64,000 nucleotides of DNA from Cupriavidus sp. WKF15 (GTDB lineage Bacteria; Pseudomonadota; Gammaproteobacteria; Burkholderiales; Burkholderiaceae), in the NCBI RefSeq assembly GCF_029278605.1, contig NZ_CP119572.1:682001-746000 (forward strand). The letters run 5' to 3'. This document shows, one piece after another, positions 18,662-26,382 of the stretch. Made by a program: the position numbers and the translations under genes. The notes beneath the pieces are model-generated. The model did not search any database and was not told the origin of the DNA. It saw only the letters and a program-made list of their open reading frames with translations. How positions within the stretch are numbered: position 1 is the first letter of the stretch; each line of letters opens with the position of its first letter.

Positions 18662-19375
18662 TCACACGAGCGACGAATCGTCGTCGAAGAAGCCACCGTC
18701 GTCGAGTCCGCCGGACAGCCCGCCATCGTCCAGGAAGCCGTTTGCCGAGGCTGCATTGCGGTTGCCGGACAAGGCCGGGTCGTCGTTGCCGAAGTAGTTG
18801 TTGACGATGGTAGTGTCGCTCGCTGCCTGGCCCGTGCCCGACTGGCCGAGAAAGCCGCTGCCGCTGTTGTGGTGGAACAGGTTCTCGATACCCTGGAACA
18901 GGAACGCGCCGCCGGCCACGCCGGCGGCGGTGGTCGCAATGCTGCCCAGCGTGCTGCCAAGCCCGCCGCTGAGGAAGCCCGGGCGTGGCGCCTGGACTGG
19001 CACCCCCTGCGGCATGGGTTGCGGCATCGATTGCGGCATCGGTTGCGGCACTGCGGCGGCCGGTGCGGGCGGCATCTGCGCTGGGGCGTGGCCCCATGCG
19101 TTCTGCGCGTTGATGAAGCTGCCGGTGCCGGCGCCATTCCCCGCGTTGGCCTGTGCGGCGGCGAGCTGCCCCTGCAGCGATGCGACCTGCGCCTGCGCCG
19201 AGGCGAGCGCGTGGTCGAGCAGCATGGCGCGCTGGACCAGCAGGTAGGCCGCGTCAGGCTGCCGGGCCACGGCCTCGGCAATGAGCTGTTGCGCCTGCGG
19301 GTCCTTGGCGCCGGCACGGGCCTGCGTGAGCTGGGTCAGAAAGGCTTCGAGTGCCTGCAATTCCTGGGGGGCCAT
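18662..19375 (-). CDS. DUF2076 family protein
   Basis: 237 aa. N-terminal helical part (MAPQELQALEAFLTQLTQAR; VARQPDAAYLLVQRAMLLDH) with predicted coiled coil, a Pro/Met/Gln-rich middle (repeated PQPMPQ), a Gly-rich hydrophobic segment (LGSTLGSIATTAAGVAGG) and an acidic Asp/Gly C-terminus. This order is that of DUF2076 proteins, which have no known function. Transcribed alone. Confidence 0.8.
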   Translation of the reverse strand: MAPQELQALEAFLTQLTQARAGAKDPQAQQLIAEAVARQPDAAYLLVQRAMLLDHALASAQAQVASLQGQLAAAQANAGNGAGTGSFINAQNAWGHAPAQMPPAPAAAVPQPMPQSMPQPMPQGVPVQAPRPGFLSGGLGSTLGSIATTAAGVAGGAFLFQGIENLFHHNSGSGFLGQSGTGQAASDTTIVNNYFGNDDPALSGNRNAASANGFLDDGGLSGGLDDGGFFDDDSSLV

Positions 19376-19470
19376 CAGATTTCTCCTGTCCGGACTGTCC
19401 GGTGCTTGAGTACGCAGGCAGTCTATGGCGCGAGACTTAAGCGAAACTTAAGACCAGGCGAACCGGCCTT

Positions 19471-20274
19471 TCAGGCTGCACCCGTGAAGGCGCGCCACAG
19501 CATCAGGCCGGCTGCCGCCATGCTCACCAGCGCGAACAGGCGTTGCAGCCGTGCCGGGTGTGCCGCCGCCACGAAGCGCCTGCCCGCCAGCATCGCTGCC
19601 ACCGCACCCAGCGCAAAGGGCAGGGCCATGCCCCAGTCCACACGGCCACGGGCGGCAGCTGCGGTGATGGCCCCCGCCGAAACCAGCGCAATGACTGCCA
19701 GCGATGTCGCCAGAATGCTGCGCGCGGTCAGGTCGGTATAGCGTCGCAAGGCCGGCACGATAACAAAGCCGCCGCCCACGCCGAGCAGCCCGCTGAGCAA
19801 GCCGGACAACGCGCCGATGGCGGCAAGCGCCCGTGCGCACGGACGCGTCCAGCGCAGCCGGCCTTGCTGCGGGTGCAGTACGCACGGTGGACGCACTGCG
19901 CCGGGCGCGGCCGTGCCGGCCCTGCGCAAGGTGCGCCACGCATTCAGCGCCAGCACCAGTGCGAACGCCGTCATCAGCGGCGGATTTGGCAGCCGCCCTG
20001 CCAGCGCCACGCCGAGCGGGGCCACGGCCATGCCGAGCACGCCGATCAGCGCCGCCGCGCGATAGCGCACGATGCCGTCGCGCAGTCCGAGTCCGGCGCC
20101 CACCGCGGCCGACATCCCTACTGCGATCAATCCCATCGGGGCGGCCTGGGCGACGTCAAGGTGCAGGCCGAACACCAGCATCGGCACTGCCAGGATGCCG
20201 CCGCCGGCACCCGTGGCGGCCAGGATGGCACCGATGACTGCGCCGAGCGCGGCGGTCAGGAGCGAGGCTTCCAT
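19471..20274 (-). CDS. TauE/SafE-family sulfite exporter-like protein
   Basis: 267 aa with about eight membrane segments. Characteristic repeats: AAPMGLIAVGMSAAVGAGLG and SGLLSGLLGVGGGFVIVPAL. Family members export sulfite, sulfoacetate or related anions. The stop codon of sqr lies only five bases upstream, so sqr and this gene are co-transcribed, and export of sulfite or thiosulfate made by persulfide oxidation is the likely role (inference). Start at MEASLL. Confidence 0.87.
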   Translation of the reverse strand: MEASLLTAALGAVIGAILAATGAGGGILAVPMLVFGLHLDVAQAAPMGLIAVGMSAAVGAGLGLRDGIVRYRAAALIGVLGMAVAPLGVALAGRLPNPPLMTAFALVLALNAWRTLRRAGTAAPGAVRPPCVLHPQQGRLRWTRPCARALAAIGALSGLLSGLLGVGGGFVIVPALRRYTDLTARSILATSLAVIALVSAGAITAAAARGRVDWGMALPFALGAVAAMLAGRRFVAAAHPARLQRLFALVSMAAAGLMLWRAFTGAA

Positions 20275-20279
20275 CGCGG

Positions 20280-21587
20280 CTACCCGGTCACTTCCGGCCG
20301 CACCAGCCACTCGCGGCCCTTGAGCATGCCCTCCCAATACAGCGCGGGCAGGACGTTGGCCTTGAGCATCCAGGCAGCGCGCGAAGGGCGCGTGCCGTCG
20401 ATGAACCATTTGGGAAATGTCGGCCTGACCTTGCCACCATAGACGAACTCGGCCAGCACGATCTTGCCGCGCTCGACCGTGAGCGGGCATGAGCCATAAC
20501 CATCGTAGTGCGCCAGGCCGTGCGCGCGGCCCAGGCTGGCCAGCACATTGTGCGCGACGATCGGAGCCTGCTTGCGCGCGGCTGCCGCGGTCTTGGCGTT
20601 GCTGGTATTGGTCGCGTCGCCCAGCGCCCAGATGTTCGCAAAGGCCGCATGACGCAGCGTGGCCGGATCCACGTTGATCCAGCCGGCGGCGTTTGCGAGC
20701 GGACTGGCCTTGATGAAGCCGGGCGCGCTCTGCGGCGGCACGACGTGGATCATGTCGAAATCTTCTTCCACGCTCTGCGTGGTGCCGTCCGCCATGGTGC
20801 GCACGAAGCGCGCACGCCGGCGCACGCCGTCGATCGCCGTCAGGCGGTGCTGCAGGCGCAGGTCGATGCCGTAAGCCTGCACATAGGACATCAGCGCCGG
20901 TACATAGTCGGCCACGCCGAACAGCGCTGCACCTGCGTTGAGAAAGCTGACGCGCGTGGCATCCAGAGTGCCCTGGCGCCGCCAGGCGTCGCAGGCCAGG
21001 TACATCGCCTTCTGCGGCGCGCCGGCACACTTGATCGGCATCGGCGGCTGGGTGAAGAGCGCCTTGCCGCCGTGCAGTTCGCTGACGAGCTGCCATGTGT
21101 AGGGCGCCAGGTCGAAGCGGTAGTTGGACGTTACGCCATTGCGGCCCAGCGCCTGCGCCAGGCCCTCGATGCCGTCCCAGTCAAGCTGCAGGCCCGGGCA
21201 TACGACGAGCTGCTCGTAGCGCACGATGCGCGCGTCGTCGAGCCGGACCTCGTTGCGCTCGGGATCGAACGCCGCCACGGCGGCGCGGATCCAGCGTGCC
21301 TGCGGCGGAATGCAGTCCGACATCGCGCGCACGGTGGCGCCGGCCTTGAACACGCCGCCGCCCACCATGGTCCAGCCGGGCTGGTAGTAGTGGTGCTGCG
21401 CTGGGTCGATCAGCGCAATGTCCAGCCCGGGCTCGCGCGCGAGCAGGCTGGCGGCCACGGCAATGCCGGCGGCACCGGCGCCGACGATGACCACGCGGTG
21501 GGTGCTGTCGATGACCTTGCCGGCAGGGGCATGGCCGGGTTGCCCGCCGGGCGTGGCCGGGCGGGGATCTTGGGGGCGAGGATCCAT
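20280..21587 (-). CDS. sqr: Sulfide:quinone oxidoreductase
   Basis: 435 aa FAD enzyme, membrane-associated, that oxidises sulfide to persulfide and reduces quinone. FAD motif RVVIVGAGAAGIAVAASLL, then YYQPGWTMVGGG, the Cys in QLVVCPGLQLDW, and FTQPPMPIKCAGAPQKAMYL, a type II SQR block. NIWALGDATNTSNAKTAAA is the second FAD contact. Follows pdo (78-bp gap), precedes the TauE gene; all three are leftward under FisR. Confidence 0.92.
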   Translation of the reverse strand: MDPRPQDPRPATPGGQPGHAPAGKVIDSTHRVVIVGAGAAGIAVAASLLAREPGLDIALIDPAQHHYYQPGWTMVGGGVFKAGATVRAMSDCIPPQARWIRAAVAAFDPERNEVRLDDARIVRYEQLVVCPGLQLDWDGIEGLAQALGRNGVTSNYRFDLAPYTWQLVSELHGGKALFTQPPMPIKCAGAPQKAMYLACDAWRRQGTLDATRVSFLNAGAALFGVADYVPALMSYVQAYGIDLRLQHRLTAIDGVRRRARFVRTMADGTTQSVEEDFDMIHVVPPQSAPGFIKASPLANAAGWINVDPATLRHAAFANIWALGDATNTSNAKTAAAARKQAPIVAHNVLASLGRAHGLAHYDGYGSCPLTVERGKIVLAEFVYGGKVRPTFPKWFIDGTRPSRAAWMLKANVLPALYWEGMLKGREWLVRPEVTG

Positions 21588-21665
21588 GATTGGGGGCGTT
21601 CCTTGGGGTGAGTGCTGCCCGCCGCGGTCAGGCGGCGGAGGAGATGCGGCCGGGCCGCGGCGGCT

Positions 21666-22565
21666 TCAGACCGCGTCGAGGGGAATCTTCAGGTAGCGCA
21701 CGCCGTTGTCCTCGGGCTCGGGCAAGTGGCCGGCGCGCATATTGACCTGGACCGAGGGCAGCATCAGCGCGGGCATGCCCAGCGTGGCATCGCGCTGCGT
21801 GCGCATGGCGACGAAATCGTCCTCGGTCACGCCGTCGTGGACATGCAGGTTGCCGCGGCGCTGGTCGGCCACGGTGGAGCGGAAACGCAGCTCGCGGCCG
21901 CCGGGCTGGTAGTCATGGCACAGAAAGAGTTCGGTCTGCGGCGGCAGCGACAGGATGCGCTGAATCGAGCGGTACAGCGTGCGCGCGTCGCCGCCGGGAA
22001 AATCGCAACGGGCGGTGCCGTAGTCGGGCATGAATAGTGTGTCGCCGACAAAGGCGGCCTGCCGGCTGCCGTCGCTGACGAGATAGGTCAGGCACGCGGG
22101 CGTATGTCCCGGCGTGGACAGCACGGTGACCTCGAGCTCGCCGATGCGCAAGCGGTCGCCGTCGGCCAGCAAGCGGTTGAACTGGCTGCCGTCGCGCGCA
22201 AAGGCAGTGCCGGCGTTGAACATCTTGCCGAACACGGTCTGCACGGTCGTGATGTGGGCGCCGATGGCCGTCATGCCGCCCAGCCGGGCCTGCAGATAGG
22301 GCGCCGCGGAGAGATGGTCGGCATGGACATGAGTCTCGAGAATCCACGCGACCGTGGCGCCGAGCGCCTGTACCCGCGCGATCAGGCGGTCGGCGCTCGC
22401 GGTGCTGGTGCGCCCGGCGCTGGCGTCATAGTCGAGCACGCTGTCGATGACGGCGCACTGGCGCGAGGCTTCGTCGAGCACGAGATAGCTGACGGTGCTG
22501 GTGCGAGGGTCGAAGAAGCCTTCGACGGCAAGGCTGGGGGCGGATGGGGTCGGTTGTGCTGCCAC
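21666..22565 (-). CDS. pdo: Persulfide dioxygenase (MBL fold, ETHE1/Blh type)
   Basis: 299 aa non-haem iron enzyme that oxidises glutathione persulfide to sulfite. Metal ligands in ETHVHADHLSAAPYL, STPGHTPACLTYL, VGDTLFMPDYGTARCDF and LFLCHDYQPGG. The start is a GTG at 22565. A sigma-54-like promoter lies about 40 bp upstream, followed further up by a palindrome and the divergent fisR. Probably first gene of pdo-sqr-tauE. Confidence 0.92.
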   Translation of the reverse strand: MAAQPTPSAPSLAVEGFFDPRTSTVSYLVLDEASRQCAVIDSVLDYDASAGRTSTASADRLIARVQALGATVAWILETHVHADHLSAAPYLQARLGGMTAIGAHITTVQTVFGKMFNAGTAFARDGSQFNRLLADGDRLRIGELEVTVLSTPGHTPACLTYLVSDGSRQAAFVGDTLFMPDYGTARCDFPGGDARTLYRSIQRILSLPPQTELFLCHDYQPGGRELRFRSTVADQRRGNLHVHDGVTEDDFVAMRTQRDATLGMPALMLPSVQVNMRAGHLPEPEDNGVRYLKIPLDAV

Positions 22566-22601
22566 GATTGTCTGCCAGTTGATGTTCTGGGCAGGGGAAG
22601 A

Positions 22602-22617
22602 TCAATTTTCGTGCCTG
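22602..22617 (-). promoter_or_regulatory. Candidate sigma-54 promoter of pdo
   Basis: Minus strand AGGCACGAAAATTGAT, compared with the sigma-54 consensus TGGCACG-N4-TTGCW: GGCACG and TTG match at correct spacing, with one departure in the -12 GC. It is 37-52 bp upstream of the pdo start, and its neighbour fisR encodes a sigma-54 activator. Confidence 0.65.
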
Positions 22618-22730
22618 CTGCGCCGCTTGTTGCGCGGGAAGGGCGGGTTCCTCCAGAAAAATCAACGGGAAAGAGATGCCCGGGACGCGCGTGGAGCACC
22701 GCCTCGATCGCGCCCCTATGGCATACTCCT

Positions 22731-22744
22731 CTGCCATTTGGCAG
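22731..22744. promoter_or_regulatory. Palindrome CTGCCA-TT-TGGCAG, candidate FisR enhancer site
   Basis: 6-2-6 inverted repeat 115-140 bp upstream of the pdo sigma-54-like element, the usual distance for an enhancer site. TGGCA recurs at 22719 and 22749 on either side. It is also 34 bp before the fisR ATG, so it could mediate autoregulation. Confidence 0.5.
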
Positions 22745-22777
22745 TAATTGGCAGTTCATGACAGTGGGCTGCCCATC

Positions 22778-24175
22778 ATGATGGCGCCCCCCAGGACTCT
22801 TCCTTCCGAAACCGGCAATACCCCGGCCCAGGCCGATGCAATGCGTCCGCTGATCGCCTTCCTCGAACATGAGGCGCAGCCGATGATCGTGCTCGATCCC
22901 GACTACAACATCGTCGCGGCCAATGCCGCCTACCAGCGGCAGTTCGCGCGCAACGGGACCCAGTACGTGGGCAGGAAGTGCTACCAGGTTTCGCACCAGT
23001 ACGACGTGCCGTGCGACCGGGCCGGCGAACACTGCCCGATGCAGAAGGCGCGCGAAACCCTTGGCACGGACCGCGTCCTGCATGTTCACCACACGCCGCG
23101 CGGCCCCGAGCATGTCGATGTCGAGCTTCGGCCCATTGTGGGCGCCGACGGCGCGATCGTCGCCTTTGTCGAGCGGCTCAACACCGTCAGGAGCGCGTCG
23201 GCGCGCGTCAGCGAGGACGGCCTGGTCGGGCGCTCGCCGGCGTTCAACGCGGTGCTCGAACAACTGCATCGCGTGGCGCCGTCCGCGCTGCCCGTGCTGC
23301 TGCAGGGGGAGTCCGGCACCGGCAAGGAGATGTTCGCGCGCGCCCTGCACGACGCCAGCGACCGCGCGGACGGCCCGTTCGTGGTGGTGGACTGCTCGGG
23401 CCTGTCGGAGACGCTGTTCGAGAGCGAACTGTTCGGCTACGAGAAGGGCGCGTTCACCGGTGCGCAAGCGCGCAAGCCCGGCCTTGTCGAAACCGCGCAG
23501 CATGGCACGCTGTTCCTCGACGAGATCGGCGACGTGCCCCTGGCCATGCAGGTGAAGCTGCTGCGGCTGATCGAGTCGCGCACGTTCCGCCGCGTGGGCG
23601 GACTGGAAACGCATGCCGCCGACTTCCGCCTGGTGGCGGCCACGCACAAGCCGCTGCAGCAGATGGTGGCGCAGGGCACGTTCCGGCAAGACCTGCTGTA
23701 TCGCATCAACGCCTTTCCGATTCATCTGCCGGCCTTGCGCGAGCGGCCGCAGGACATCCCGCTGCTGGCGCAGGCACTGCTGCGGCGTGCGCTGCCGGTG
23801 GACCGGACCCTGCGCATTGACGACGAGGCCGCGGCACGGCTGTGCGCGCACGCGTGGCCGGGCAATATCCGCGAGCTGCGCAACGTGCTGGAGCGGGCCA
23901 TGCTGTTCGCCGATGACGGGGTGATCCGTGTCAGGGATCTGCCGCCGGAACTGGCGCAAGGCCCGCTCACGCCGGCACGCACGGACCTGCCGGGCGATGC
24001 CGCGTGGCATGGCCACGGCCGGATGCGCTGGCCCGACGATGCGGCGCTGCGCGCGCTGGCGCTGGAATTCCCGGGCACGCGCAAGGCCCTGGCGACCCAT
24101 CTTGGGTGTAGCGAACGCACGCTGTACCGGCGGCTGCAGCGCCTGCCGGCGGCGGCCACGGTTCAGGCAATTTGA
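22778..24175 (+). CDS. fisR: FisR, sigma-54-dependent sulfane-sulfur-responsive activator
   Basis: 465 aa. N-terminal PAS-like sensor with three cysteines ([20 protein letters not shown]) spaced 11 and 7 residues, the same spacing as described for FisR of Cupriavidus, where they sense polysulfide. AAA+ domain with Walker [10 protein letters not shown] and the sigma-54 loop GAFTGA. Fis-type HTH at the C-terminus ([20 protein letters not shown]). Divergent from pdo. The start is uncertain: ATG at 22778 or 22781, or TTG at 22748. Confidence 0.88.
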   Translation: MMAPPRTLPSETGNTPAQADAMRPLIAFLEHEAQPMIVLDPDYNIVAANAAYQRQFARNGTQYVGRKCYQVSHQYDVPCDRAGEHCPMQKARETLGTDRVLHVHHTPRGPEHVDVELRPIVGADGAIVAFVERLNTVRSASARVSEDGLVGRSPAFNAVLEQLHRVAPSALPVLLQGESGTGKEMFARALHDASDRADGPFVVVDCSGLSETLFESELFGYEKGAFTGAQARKPGLVETAQHGTLFLDEIGDVPLAMQVKLLRLIESRTFRRVGGLETHAADFRLVAATHKPLQQMVAQGTFRQDLLYRINAFPIHLPALRERPQDIPLLAQALLRRALPVDRTLRIDDEAAARLCAHAWPGNIRELRNVLERAMLFADDGVIRVRDLPPELAQGPLTPARTDLPGDAAWHGHGRMRWPDDAALRALALEFPGTRKALATHLGCSERTLYRRLQRLPAAATVQAI

Positions 24176-24260
24176 ATGACTCGGACAGTGCGCGCCGCCC
24201 CGCCGGCAACGGTGGCGCGCTAACATCGTCGGGTTTGCTGTCCGCTGTTCGCCCCCCAAG

Positions 24261-24590
24261 ATGACCTTTGTCGTGACGGATGCCTGCATCCAGTGCCGCC
24301 ACACCGACTGCGTGGAAGTCTGCCCCATGTCGTGCTTCCACGAAGGGCCCAACTTCCTCGCCATTGATCCCGACCAGTGCATCGACTGCTCGATGTGCGT
24401 GCCGGTGTGTCCGGTGGGCGCGATCTATTCCGAGCATGACCTGCCCGAAGACCAGCGCCATTTCCTGGCGCTCAACGCCGAACTGGCGCGCCGCGCGGAC
24501 TGGCCGCCGCTGCTGCAGGCGAAGGGGCCGCTGCCCGGTCATGCCGACTGGGCCGGCCATCCCGACAGGCTGTCGCTGCTGATCCGGTAA
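24261..24590 (+). CDS. fdxA: FdxA-type 7Fe ferredoxin
   Basis: 109 aa. Two cluster-binding stretches: CIQCRHTDCVEVCPMSCF and CIDCSMCVPVCPVGAIY, a pattern compatible with a [3Fe-4S]/[4Fe-4S] pair, and the C-terminal extension of FdxA. Electron carrier. It lies between fisR and fdsR without clear functional coupling to either. Confidence 0.92.
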   Translation: MTFVVTDACIQCRHTDCVEVCPMSCFHEGPNFLAIDPDQCIDCSMCVPVCPVGAIYSEHDLPEDQRHFLALNAELARRADWPPLLQAKGPLPGHADWAGHPDRLSLLIR

Positions 24591-24608
24591 GCGGCGCGAG
24601 CCTCCGCT

Positions 24609-25706
24609 TCAGCGCTTCTGCGCGCGGTACTCCGGAAACGCCTCGGCCAGCGTCAGCACCGTGCCGGTCAGGCTGCCGTCATAGCCCGGCAAGGCATTGA
24701 CGCGCTCGCGAAAGCTCTCGCTCGTGAGCGCGCCGACGGCATCGGCCAGTGCGGGGCTGGTCAGCTTCTTCTTTTCGATCGCGAAGAAGTAGCGCTCCTT
24801 GAGCACCGGCACGAACTCCAGCCCGAAGCGCCGCGCCGCGGTTTCCACGCCAAAGCCCACGTCCGCCATGCCGCTGCCGATATACGCGGCGACCGCCGCA
24901 TGCGTGAACTCGCCGTTGTTGTAGCCCTCGATCCGTGCCGGATCGATGCCGCGCGCCGCCAGGATCAGGTCCAGCAGCAGCCGCGTGCCGGAGCCGACCT
25001 GCCGGTTGACGAAGCGCACTTCGCGCCGCGTCAGGTCTTCCAGTGTCAGCACGCCGAGCGGGTTGCCCATGCGCACGAACAGCCCCTGGCTGCGCACGGC
25101 CAGATGGATCAGGCAGTGCGTGTCGGGCTTGAGCCACGTGGTGAAGTGGCGAACCATGCCATGCTCGAACTCGCCGACCGGCACATGGAAGCCAGCGATG
25201 TCGCAGGCGCCTTCCGCCAGGGCGGCCACGGCTTCCACGCTGCCGCAGTACTTCAGGTCGTGCCGCACCTGCTGCTCGTCGAGGAAATCGCGCAGCGCCG
25301 CCACCGCGAAACCATGGCTGGCGTGCAGGCGCACGGCCGGGTCGGTCCGGTCCATCAGCTTCTTCAGTTCGATCTCCAGCTCCGACGCCAGGCTGTCCAG
25401 CGTCGGCGACAAGCGCGCGCCAATGCGCTTGCTGGCCCATACCAGCTGCTGCGCCAGCGGCGTCAGGGCACTGCCGCGTCCGCGCGTCTTGTCGATCAGC
25501 GGGCCGCCGAACAGCGCCTCGGCATCGCGCAGGATGCCCCACGCATAGCGGTAGGACAGCGACACCGCCTCGGCCGACTGGCTGATGCTGCCGGAGGCCT
25601 CGATATGGCCGAGCAGCGCCACCAGGCGCGAAACGTCCAGCGGCTCCGCAGTCGGGCTGTCATCGTCCCGGATCTGCAGGTGAGGGGAGATCGAGATGCG
25701 GATCAT
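24609..25706 (-). CDS. fdsR: FdsR, regulator of the formate dehydrogenase operon
   Basis: 365 aa. N-terminal ModE/LysR-like HTH (HIEASGSISQSAEAVSLSYR; WGILRDAEALFGG; GRGSALTPLAQQLV) followed by a periplasmic-binding-protein-like ligand domain (GSVEAVAALAEGACDIAGFH; VNRQVGSGTRLLLDLIL). The architecture and divergent position next to fdsG identify it as FdsR, reported to control the fds operon in Ralstonia eutropha. No good ribosome site precedes the ATG; a 12-bp repeat overlaps the start. Confidence 0.85.
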   Translation of the reverse strand: MIRISISPHLQIRDDDSPTAEPLDVSRLVALLGHIEASGSISQSAEAVSLSYRYAWGILRDAEALFGGPLIDKTRGRGSALTPLAQQLVWASKRIGARLSPTLDSLASELEIELKKLMDRTDPAVRLHASHGFAVAALRDFLDEQQVRHDLKYCGSVEAVAALAEGACDIAGFHVPVGEFEHGMVRHFTTWLKPDTHCLIHLAVRSQGLFVRMGNPLGVLTLEDLTRREVRFVNRQVGSGTRLLLDLILAARGIDPARIEGYNNGEFTHAAVAAYIGSGMADVGFGVETAARRFGLEFVPVLKERYFFAIEKKKLTSPALADAVGALTSESFRERVNALPGYDGSLTGTVLTLAEAFPEYRAQKR

Positions 25707-25708
25707 AT

Positions 25709-25807
25709 GAAAAAAATAGCTTATTGAACCCTGCCGGACAACTACTTATAGTCGCTCCAACGGCCATAAAGTCGTCGTTATACCCCGGTAAATAGGAAAA
25801 AAATAGC
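25709..25807. repeat. Two direct copies of G(A)7TAGC flanking the fdsR-fdsG promoter region
   Basis: Identical 12-bp words at 25709-25720 (abutting the fdsR start) and 25796-25807 (about 50 bp before fdsG). Between them lie TACC-CC-GGTA at 25783-25792 and two related AGTCG elements near 25750 and 25770. These are candidate FdsR sites and promoter elements for the divergent genes; which is which cannot be told from sequence. Confidence 0.5.
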
Positions 25808-25854
25808 ATATAAACGGTCGCCCCGCCGAGGATGCGGCCCCCACAGGAGACGCC

Positions 25855-26382
25855 ATGCCAGATACCGCTACCCTCGCTACGGCGCCGGCCGACGCGGCCC
25901 GCACAGCGGCCATCGCCGCGATCGTGGCGGCCCGCCAGGACATGCCCGGAGCCCTGCTGCCCATCCTGCATGAAATCCAGGATACCCAGGGCTACATCCC
26001 GGAGACGGCCGTGCCGGTCATCGCCAAGGCATTGAACCTGTCGCGCGCCGAAGTGCATGGCGTGATCACGTTCTACCACCATTTCCGCCAGCAGCCCGCC
26101 GGCCGCCACGTGGTGCAGGTCTGCCGTGCCGAGGCCTGCCAGTCGGTCGGCGCCGAGGCGCTGGCCGAACACGCGAAGCGCGCGCTGGGCTGCGATTTCC
26201 ATGAAACCACCGCCGACGGCGCGGTCACGCTGGAGCCGGTCTACTGCCTGGGCCAGTGCGCCTGCGGCCCGGCCGTGATGATGGGCGAGCAGCTGCACGG
26301 CTACGTCGATGCCAGGCGCTTCGACGTGCTGGTGCGCCAGCTGCGCGACGTCCAGCCCGCCAACGAGGAGGCCCAGGCATGA
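25855..26382 (+). CDS. fdsG: NAD-dependent formate dehydrogenase gamma subunit
   Basis: 175 aa, NuoE-like [2Fe-2S] subunit. Cluster ligands in VCRAEACQSVG and CLGQCACGPAVM. Carries electrons in the diaphorase half of the soluble FdsABG complex, which oxidises formate to CO2 with NAD+. Good ribosome site (AGGAGACGCC). Overlaps fdsB by ATGA. Confidence 0.95.
   Translation: MPDTATLATAPADAARTAAIAAIVAARQDMPGALLPILHEIQDTQGYIPETAVPVIAKALNLSRAEVHGVITFYHHFRQQPAGRHVVQVCRAEACQSVGAEALAEHAKRALGCDFHETTADGAVTLEPVYCLGQCACGPAVMMGEQLHGYVDARRFDVLVRQLRDVQPANEEAQA

Noticed and set aside
22718..22735. Plus-strand TGGCATACTCCTCTGCCA as a sigma-54 promoter for fisR
   Set aside because: The GG and GC elements are 11 rather than 10 bp apart, so the spacing is wrong for sigma-54.
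22382..24382. 666-codon minus-strand frame across fisR
   Set aside because: Antisense shadow of fisR; the end of this frame also overlaps pdo in a wrong phase.
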